Shown: positions 56,653 to 64,000 of the stretch, one piece after another
Numbering within the stretch: the first letter of the stretch is position 1
How the letters are laid out: every line of letters starts with the position of its first letter
Assembly (NCBI GenBank): GCA_023053685.1
Contig: JALIGW010000001.1
Span: 72,952,240-73,016,239, forward strand
Origin: Diadophis punctatus similis
Lineage: Eukaryota; Chordata; Lepidosauria; Squamata; Dipsadidae
DNA length: 64,000 bases
Reading direction: 5' to 3'
The notes under the pieces: generated by a model
Told to the model about the DNA's origin: nothing
Databases searched by the model: none
Seen by the model: only the letters and a program-made list of their open reading frames with translations
Program-made: the position numbers and the translations under genes

Positions 56653-58367
56653 GGCAGGCTGGCCAACAGCGACCGGAGGTCCGCGAACCACGCTCTCCTG
56701 GGCCAGTGCGGGGCGAGGAGAATCACCTCCGCTTCCTCGGCGATGATCCGGCGGATGACTTGTGGCAGCACCGCCAGAGGAGGAAAGGCATATAGGAGAC
56801 CCCTCGGCCAGGGGCAACGAAGGGCGTCGATGTCCTCGGCCCCTTGGGACCGGTAGCGGGAAACAAACCTCGGGAGCTTGGCGTTGCGGGGAGTGGCAAA
56901 GAGGTCGATTACGGGGAGTCCGAATCGCTGCACAAGCTGCTGGAAGATGTCCTGGTCCAGGCTCCACTCCGCCGAGTCCACCGCATTGCGGCTGAGCCAG
57001 TCCGCCGTTGTGTTGTCGACTCCCGAGATGTGTTCCGCTCTGAGCGAGAGCAGGTGACGCTCCGCCCAGAGTCCCAAGGCCTTGGCCTCCGACATTAGGC
57101 CCCTGGAGACCGTCCCACCCTGGCGGTTGACGTGCGTCTTGGTGGTCACATTGTCCGTCAGCAACAGGACATGTCAGTTGTGGAGGATGGGCTGGAAGTC
57201 CTGTAGGGCCCGGAATGCTGCTCTCAGTTCTAGAATGTTGATATTCAAAAGGGTCTCCGACTGAGACCACGTTCCCTGGGCCACGTGGGAGAGGACGTGG
57301 GCCCCCCATCCCTGCAGGCTGGCGTCGGTTGTCACCGTCACCCGGCTCGGCTCGAAGAAGCTGGACCCTTCGGATATTGCCGGGGAACGCCACCACTGGA
57401 GAGAGCGACGGACAGAGGATGGGATCAAGATTTTAGCCGATGAATTGCTCTTCCCCACCCTTTGGAAGGGTAGTAAGAGCCATTGCAAGTCCCTGGAGTG
57501 CAGTTGTGCCCAGGGTGTTATATGAATGGCCGAAATCATTTTTCCCAGGAGAGACGAGAGTTGTTTCAGAGGCGCTCTCCGTAAGCAGAGCACCTGTTGG
57601 ACAAGAGTGGTGATATTGTCCTGCCTCTCCTGGGAAAGGAACACCCTGCACTCCAGGGAGTCCACAATAGCCCCTAGGTGGGTAATCCTGTTGGTGGGCC
57701 TGAGCTGGCTCTTTGCGATGTTTAAGGAGAAGCCATGCTCTTCCAAGCACTCCATGGTTAGCTGAAGGTCCACCTCCGCTTGCGCAAATGAGGACGAAAG
57801 GACTAGAATATCGTCCAGATAGCAGTGCATGCGCACAGGAATGTCCCTCATGCTCGCCGCAAGGGCTGCCAGGATCTTCGTAAAGACCCGCGGGGCGGAG
57901 GAGAGACCGAATGGAAGTGCCGAGTACTGATAGTGGTCGGACATGTAACAGAAGCGGAGGTACTTTTGGTGGGAAGGCCGAATCGGGACATGAAGGTAAG
58001 CTTCGGTCAAATCAATAGAGGCCATAAAGTCCCCTTTTCTCACACACGCTAGGATGGACTGCAGCGTGTGCATCTTGAACCTCTTATATGCGACGAATTT
58101 GTTGAGTCGCTTGAGGTCCAGGAGCGCTCTCCACCCCCCCGAGGATTTTTCGACAAGGAACAAATTGGAATAGAATCCTTGCCCCTGCTGGTCCTCCGGA
58201 ACCCGTTGGATGGCATCAATTTCCAACAGGTGTTGGATAGCGGCCAGCATTAGGGACCACTTTTGGGGATTGGAGGACTGGGGGCACCTCATGAAAAATC
58301 CCCGTGGGGTGGAGAGGAGGTCGAGTGCGAGTCCCGATGTAATGGTCTCTCGCACCCAACTATCCAT
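56547..58367 (-). pseudogene. DIRS reverse transcriptase, RNase H and methyltransferase-like domains
   Basis: It copies the element RNA into DNA. From the ATG at 58367 (good context ACCACCATGG) the frame has 606 codons with one TGA at codon 398 (57176-57174). RT: SIDLTEAYLHVPI with Asp119, LPFGLSSAP, YLDD at 183-186. RNase H: TTDAS with Asp348, NILELRA with Glu380, TDN with Asp405, ADWLSR with Asp456, so the stop lies inside RNase H. The DIRS methyltransferase-like part starts near DLFATPRN (488) and includes YAFPPLAVLP and LLAPHWP. The frame stays open upstream of the ATG (GGHLRYFAGRWEDTT) and overlaps the end of Gag, so the native start may be earlier. The TGA may come from CGA by CpG decay. 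Confidence 0.9.
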
Positions 58368-58432
58368 GGTGGTATCTTCCCATCGCCCGGCAAAGTAGCG
58401 CAGGTGACCCCCAATGGGAAGGCCTGAGGGAT

Positions 58433-60046
58433 CTACTTGAAGCGGCGGTAGGAGCGCCCGCCTGCACCCCGAAAAGGGCGCTTGGCCGGTGGGTCTGTCT
58501 TAGGTCTGTCCTGCCCCTGATTTTGACGGCCACCTGCCTGATATCTACCTCTATACCTAGGTGCACGGTAGGAACGGTGAGGTGGGGGAGGGGGAGGAGG
58601 TATGGAAGGCTTATTCTGGCCCCTGCGGGTACAGTTAGGGAGAACCTTCCGCTTATCTTTGGACTCTACGAGGTATGGGTCCAAAGCCTCCCAGAAGAGG
58701 GACTGACCCTGGACCGGAGAGGTGGCGAGGCGCCATTTGTGGCGAGCGTCCGACTGCCACCCCCGTAGCCAATGCATCCGATGTGCCACCACGGATGCGC
58801 CCATAGATCGTGCAGCGAAGCGTGCGCTCTGCAGGGTGGCATCCGAGGTGAACTGTGCCACCGCAAGCAACTTGTTGATGTCCTGGCGGGTGCGTGGATC
58901 AGAAGACTGCTCTTGTAAGGTTTTGAGCCAGCGGATAGAAGTCCGGCAGAAGAACGAAGCCGTCGCCGAGGCCCGGACGGACCAAGCAGCCGCTTGATGG
59001 GATCGCAGAATGGCCTGCTCCGTGCGGCGGTCCTCGGGGCGCAATAGTTCCTCGCTGTCACCCGGCAGGGGGTTGGCCGAGTAGAGGGCCTTGATGGGCG
59101 GATCTACCGGTGGCACTGGCAGATGCTGCGCCAGCCCTTGGGCGACATTGAAGTACCGTTTGTCTAATGATGACGGCGCCGCCCCCGCAATCGGGGTCTG
59201 CCACTGCTTGGTGACCGAAGTGATGAAAAGTTTCGGAGCTGGAATTATCTCCTCTTGGGAGGTCGTCTCCTCGAAGAGGGGATCGCTCGGTTTGTCGCCG
59301 GCCGGCTTGGGCTCCACCGGGGGCATCTTGGCCGCCGCCCGCGCCTTGTGGAGCAGCGATTTAAACAGGGCCGGGTTGAAAAGGCCTGTGGTCGCCGGGG
59401 GTTCCGGGGCCACCTCCTTGTCAGCCGACAGGTCGAGGTCTAGCCCCTGGTCCTCGCGCTCCTGGAGCGAGTCCTGGGACAGCTGAGGCGCAGCGGCTGC
59501 ATCCGGCAATGGCTGGTCTCACTCTGTGGCGGGCGGCGCACGACGAGGCTGGGTGGCGAGGGTCGCTGTACCCGACGTTGAGGGTTGTGGCGAATTTTGC
59601 TTGATGCCCGCTGCGATGCCCTCCCGGATCGCCATCTGGATGAGGGCCTGGACCTCCGGGCTCTGGAAGATGGCGGAGGCAGTCATTGGTGGGGCCACCA
59701 GGGGGTTAGCCCGTGGGGTCAAGGGCTCCTCCCAAATATCTTCATCCCCCAAGCACAGGTGGGGGTTATCAAGGGATAGGGCCCCAGAGGACTGTCTGGA
59801 TCTGGAGGGCAGGGGGTCACCAGCATCCCGGGGGCGGGAGGTGGTAGAAGAAGCTGAGGTGGAATGCTTGGCCTTATCCTTGTGGCCTCCCTCCTTTTGG
59901 GGGGGTCTTCTGGCCTCAGCCCCGTCCTGGTGCAGAGGGGAGCGGTCCCTGTGTGGGGCAGGCGAAACAGAAGTCGCCCGGGCATCGGCATCCTGTTTCC
60001 TGGGTTCCTTGGCCTTGGCCTTATTCCTGGCCCCTTTGTCAGTCAT
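58433..60046 (-). pseudogene. DIRS Gag-like protein, one in-frame stop
   Basis: It is the likely RNA-packaging protein. The frame runs from the Met at 60046 (MTDKGARNKAKAKEPRK, a lysine-rich start) to a stop at 58433, 538 codons. A single TGA at 59521-59519 splits it into two pieces in the same frame. The upstream extension to 60703 is GC-rich and low in conservation signals, and is probably leader. The C-terminal end is basic with a Pro run and Arg/Gly/Tyr-rich sequence (YRAPRYRGRYQAGGR), fit for RNA binding; no CCHC zinc knuckle is seen. Middle part contains LLAVAQFTSDATLQSARFAA, which I take as Gag-type helical sequence. Gag identity rests mainly on position and composition. Confidence 0.75.
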
Positions 60047-61045
60047 GACGATGTCTGCAGGCAAGGGAGGAGAGGCAGGAGCCGAAGATGCCAGGGATTC
60101 CTCGAGTGCCGCAGGTGGGAGCCGACAAGCAGCTGGGCTTCTACCGGCACGGAGAGCGTTGGGGGGGAATCCCCGATGACGCTGGAGCCCTCCGGAGTGC
60201 GTGCGCACAGAGCGCCGCAGTCCCGACAAGCAGCTGGGGCAGCCGGGCCGACAAACAGCTGATGTGGGCGTCCGGTGCGGCCGCGCGGCTTCCCTGCTGG
60301 TTGATAGGGAAGGCGGCCGGTGGGGGCTCCCTGCGGCGAGCCGAAGCGGCAGACGGAGGAGGAGGCGCGCGCGACGGCTCTGCCGAAGCCCAGATGGTCC
60401 TGACAGGCAAACGTGCTCGATGAGTACTGCGCCTGCGCGCAAGGGCCTCCTCTTCAGAGACGCGCCGGCAGCAAAGATGTGCGATGAGCCGGGCGCGTGC
60501 GCACAATCACTCCTGACCGTCAGCTGTAGGGCGGGCCCTGGATTCTTGCCGAAGATGGCCGTTCGCGCCAAAAACTTGACAGGACGAACTGACAGGCCGC
60601 GCCAAGGCCCCGGACGATCAAGGGAGCGACGAGAGGATTGGAAGGCTTGTGAAAGTGGCGCCAAAACGCTGAAGCCTGACAGGAGGGAACCGAGAGGCTG
60701 CACGCTGGTAGGCCTTGACAGATGGAATTCAGGGGTTCCCCTCCCCGCGGTAAGCGGCAGAGCCGCCCTGGCCGTTGGTCACTCAAGCGTGGCAGCTTCT
60801 GTGACTTATAACGAGGGCACTTCACAGGAACAGGGTGGCCAGGCCGCGTTTCAATCCTCTGGGCAGCAGTGCCGAAGACAGACAGCTGTCACAGGGCACC
60901 AGCTGCTCCCCCCCACTCACAATGTCAATGGTGTGGGGGTAATTTCACTTACTGCTTGTAGAATTTGTAGAATTTGTAGAAGAACAATTTGTTGAAAAAC
61001 CTGCTAGGTTAGGCAACACTAGTCCCAGACTTAGGACTGAGTCGA
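60047..61045 (-). other. DIRS 5' leader
   Basis: About 1 kb between the terminal repeat and Gag, CpG-rich, with open frames on both strands that have no family signature. Opposite-strand frames such as 60201-60995 are shadows of the composition. Confidence 0.6.
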
Positions 61046-61159
61046 AAGAGGGGGTGCCCTTCGGGGTGACAGCTTTTATATAGAGTCAGACTCAGTCCTG
61101 ATTGGCTGATGGATTGGATCATCCCATTCTTGGAGGCTCGCTCCGCCCACTATGGAGAA
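61046..61159 (-). repeat. DIRS inverted terminal repeat, 5' side with TATA box
   Basis: Inverse of 55162-55264. On the minus strand TATATAAAAG lies at about 61082-61073 with the coding direction downstream, so this repeat likely holds the promoter. The outer 11 bases differ from the other end. Confidence 0.9.
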
Positions 61160-61245
61160 AGTAATTCTGCAAAGTTGATCCCAGAGAGCTTCAAAGTTGG
61201 ATAGGAATGCAACTTATCTTTTCCCAAGATACGTAGTCCCGTAGG

Positions 61246-61348
61246 CAGGGCTGGGATTCTACCGGTTCAGACCGGTTCGGGCGAACCAGATGCTCAGATG
61301 ATCAGCTGGGAGCGAACCGGTTGTTAAACTGGCAGGATCCCACCACTG
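61246..61348. mobile_element. Short hAT-like MITE
   Basis: Ends CAGGGCTGGGATTC and GGATCCCACCACTG; the interior has paired ACCGGTTC and GAACCGGT. Flanks share about 5 of 8. It is related by its ends to the element at 29081-29447. Confidence 0.65.
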
Positions 61349-63520
61349 TCTGTTGGTTTATCTATTTTCACATTATTAAAATCACAGGAAGGAAAATGGA
61401 ACCACCAGCAAATCCCACTCTTTCCCCTAGTTTTTCATCTGATTTCCTTCATGGCAAAACAAAATAATGTTTGTTTGGACCAAACTGAGTGTAAATGCAT
61501 AACTCCCATTTTTGTCCCAGTCAAATGATTGTGTGAGCTTATTTAGGAGAATACCAGCAGTGGTAGACACTACCGACATGCCAAGAATGAGAGAAGATGA
61601 TTTAATAAGCTGGAATCATGTCAGGGCAAGAACACAGAATATTAGGTCTTGAAGAAAATATAGGAATAATAGATTAGTGAGTAAAGATGGGGTGAATTTT
61701 AATGGGAGGGAGGAAAGGGCAGATGTGAATCAAGGATAGCAGATCTCCCCTTAACCTTGATCTATATATTGAACATATAACATAAGCTATTGGCACAGTG
61801 AGTGAAGTTTGTCACTAGAAACAATCTTCATCCATTATCTGGCATAGTTTGAAGATGTTAAAAACAAAGGCCTTCATTAATCTTCTGGAAATAATGAAAT
61901 ACTAATAAGATATAAATCTGGGTCCTGCTTAAATAGAAGACCTGGGAAATATCAGTACACCTTTGTTGCTTGTCATATAGAATTGATATTATAATTGCTC
62001 ATCAATCATAGTGTCAGCAGAGTGCTTGATGTGGGTAATGCTACAGTGCATTCTGTTGTTGTTTGCCTTTGCTCAGCTTTGTTATTTAAGGAGAAAATGG
62101 ATAAAAGCAAGAATTCCAAGGTTGGGAATACTAATTATTTAGAAATAGTTGATTTTCTATCTTAAGTCTGATGAAAAATAGAAAAGTCAACTTAAAGTTT
62201 TATCACAAAGCCCAAACATGACAAAATGTGTTTTCCTTGATAACTGCACTGCTTGATAATATATTGTTATCTCATATTCATAATACATGTTTCAATGGCT
62301 GATAAATAGAACTGTATTTACAGAGTGCATGATCCATTGAGTGAAAAAATGTGGACAAATTCTGGCAACAGACACTGAATGAAAATAACTGAAGATAGGA
62401 AACCTAAAGCAATGTTTCTTAAATGACCTTTGGATAAATATAACAATTTGTTTTTACCAGGGATGCAGTAGGCAACTTATCTTTAGTGCTGCTTCAAGAC
62501 ATAATGGCAAATACTGAGAATTAGTGGAGCAGGATAACTCTATGCTATTTAATTATCCATCTTGGGGATAGGGATTTCCAGTATCTTATATTCACTTTCT
62601 GAGTTTTAATTAAACAAGCTGTAAGAATAAACTCCACAGTGGGCTAAGAGAAAGGCTGCTTTCAGAGTTTTTCCTCACTCATCCTTAAAATTGAGAATAG
62701 CCTCCCCCATCTAGTGCCCTCCAGTGGCACTATAATTCTCCCATCTGGCACCATAATTTGGGGGATTTGCAATCCCAATACATCTGAATGGGATCAGATG
62801 GAAGAAGAGAGGTTTAGAAAGTAGATTCCAACATACTTACACCATTTGCATTACAATGAACACAATCTTTTTCACTGAGCTTTTGGAAGCAAAAAGCCTG
62901 CATATGGTTGATGGTCCCTTACTGGATCCAATCAGCTCTCTGTGACTCTATGTAGCTCAGAACAATCAAAGAAATTCCAATAGAATCAATTAACCATAAA
63001 AATAGATTAAAAATGGCAAGCACAATGAAGTGAGGCGTGTCACTCTTCCTCACTGAAGTGTGAGGTTGTGTATGTTTTATTGTTTTATCACTTTAAGTCA
63101 CATGGAATCTATAGAATAAGTGATGTAATGTATGCATAGATAACAGTAAAACTTTTCAACACAGAATATTACTTTTGAAGGCTAGGGCTAGAAGTGTTAT
63201 TTCATATTTACACATTCTAACTCAATATGACCTGATCCACACCTCCCAAATTCATCTCCGTCTAGGAGTCAGTTGCTTGCACTCTTTCACACTTCTTGGA
63301 TCACTTGGCACAGCTGTTGTCTGGGGGGGGGGGAAATCCAACATACCAACAAGCATTTAAAAATAACCAGAAAAAAGGCACCTGCAGGTATGCAGCACAG
63401 AAGTCTGGCACATATCCAATAGCTTTTGATTTTCCTGATCATTCAGACATTAGACAGTGAGACTAAAAAGAACACCCAAGGTAAGAAAGAAGTGTTTTTA
63501 TTAGTGAAAAGAAGCATGGG
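61349..63520. other. Unannotated AT-rich stretch
   Basis: No gene or repeat family is recognised. A G run lies at 63323-63332. Confidence 0.45.
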
Positions 63521-63524
63521 TATC

Positions 63525-64000
63525 ATTTTATTTTATTTTATTTTACTTATTTGTCAAACATGTACAGGATAGTAGTTGTTTGTATAAACATAACATAAGT
63601 AACAAGTACCGATAAAAGAGGACAGTAGGACAGTAGGACAGGGACGGTAGGCACAATGGTGTGCTTATGCATGCCCCTTACACACCTCTTAGGAATGGGG
63701 TGAGGTCGACTGTAGACAGTCTAAGGTTAAAGTTTTGGGGTTTTGTTTGGGGAATAAACCACAGAGTCAGGTAGTACATTCCAGGCATTGATCACTCTGT
63801 TGCTGAGCTCGTATTTTCTGCAGTCGAGTTTGGAGCGGTTTACATTAAGTTTGAATCTATTACATGCTCGTGTATTGTTGCGGTTGAAGCAGAAGAAATC
63901 ATTGACAGGAAGGACATTTTGGTATATGATTTTATGAACTACATTTAGATCAGATCAGAGGCGACGTAGTTCTAAATTGTCTAATCCCAATATTTCAAGT
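63525..64000 (-). mobile_element. CR1/L3-like LINE 3' end, cut by window edge
   Basis: The plus strand opens with ATTTTATTTTATTTT (the inverted tail), then TTTGTCAAACATGTAC, GGGACGGTAGGCAC, TGGGGTGAGGTCGACTGTAG, and AGTTTGGAGCGGTTTACATT. Translated on the minus strand it gives the same C-terminal protein as the LINE at 38700-40860 (FNRNNTRA, FKLNVNRSKLDC). It continues past the window. Confidence 0.88.

Larger units (their letters stand above)
55121..61159 (-). mobile_element. DIRS-type tyrosine-recombinase retrotransposon, nearly intact
   Basis: It is about 6.04 kb, coding on the minus strand. Shared 103-bp inverted terminal repeats lie at 55162-55264 and 61046-61148, with unequal outer extensions. 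An internal complementary region (55374-55465) matches both ends joined. Genes in order are Gag, RT/RNase H/methyltransferase-like, and tyrosine recombinase. There is no aspartic protease, no integrase, and no target duplication, all as expected of DIRS elements. AGAA occurs at both outer edges, the overlap used in the end-joined copy. The region is far richer in GC than its flanks. Confidence 0.95.

Noticed and set aside
56652..57396. N-terminal 248 codons of the long recombinase frame
   Set aside because: It overlaps RT/RNase H in another frame and has Pro/Gly-rich composition without any recombinase motif; recorded only as a possible overlap.
59526..60179. 217-codon plus-strand frame
   Set aside because: Antisense shadow of the Gag frame.
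60201..60995. 264-codon plus-strand frame in the DIRS leader
   Set aside because: CpG-rich DNA with several overlapping open frames; no family signature, opposite to the element's coding strand.

Overview
The window looks like a gene-poor stretch of squamate reptile nuclear DNA, most likely from a snake. The evidence is the repeat content: Sauria-type tRNA SINEs, CR1/L3- and L2-like LINE tails ending in AAATA-type runs, many short hAT-like inverted-repeat elements with 8-bp target duplications, long GATA arrays, and one compound GATA/GACA block of the type called Bkm in snakes. The species assignment is an inference. I found no convincing multi-exon host gene. Nearly every long open frame lies in a transposon or a simple repeat.

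Layout. 1-495 is the 5' end of a minus-strand LTR retroelement that runs off the left edge, with a tRNA-Ser-like primer site. 1.2-14 kb is a mosaic of SINEs, small DNA transposons, microsatellites and a solo LTR. It includes a GATA array split by a 0.7-kb transposon that carries a CpG-rich, exon-like cargo. 14956-20813 is a complete LTR element whose two 549-bp LTRs differ at one base and are flanked by a 4-bp duplication (GTAA). It has no retroviral genes; its interior has a splice-like leader and antisense CR1 and L1 fragments. 21-55 kb is LINE debris (L2-like 22490-23577, CR1 28610-29980 and 36640-38330, L3-like CR1 38700-40860), more hAT-like and TA-flanked elements, a paralogous segment pair (33.6-34.6 and 49.1-49.6 kb), and purine tracts.

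55121-61159 is the strongest coding feature: a nearly intact DIRS-type tyrosine-recombinase retrotransposon on the minus strand. It has 103-bp inverted terminal repeats, an internal complementary region that matches both ends joined together, a Gag frame, an RT/RNase H/methyltransferase-like frame and an overlapping tyrosine recombinase. Gag and RT each carry one TGA stop. The recombinase is open and keeps its R-H-R-Y residues. The window closes with a minus-strand L3-like LINE tail.

In DIRS elements generally, Gag packages the RNA, RT/RNase H copies it, the internal complementary region templates joining of the ends, and the recombinase inserts the circle without a target duplication. The sequence here fits that scheme. 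The 14.9-20.8 kb LTR element must have been moved by proteins encoded elsewhere.
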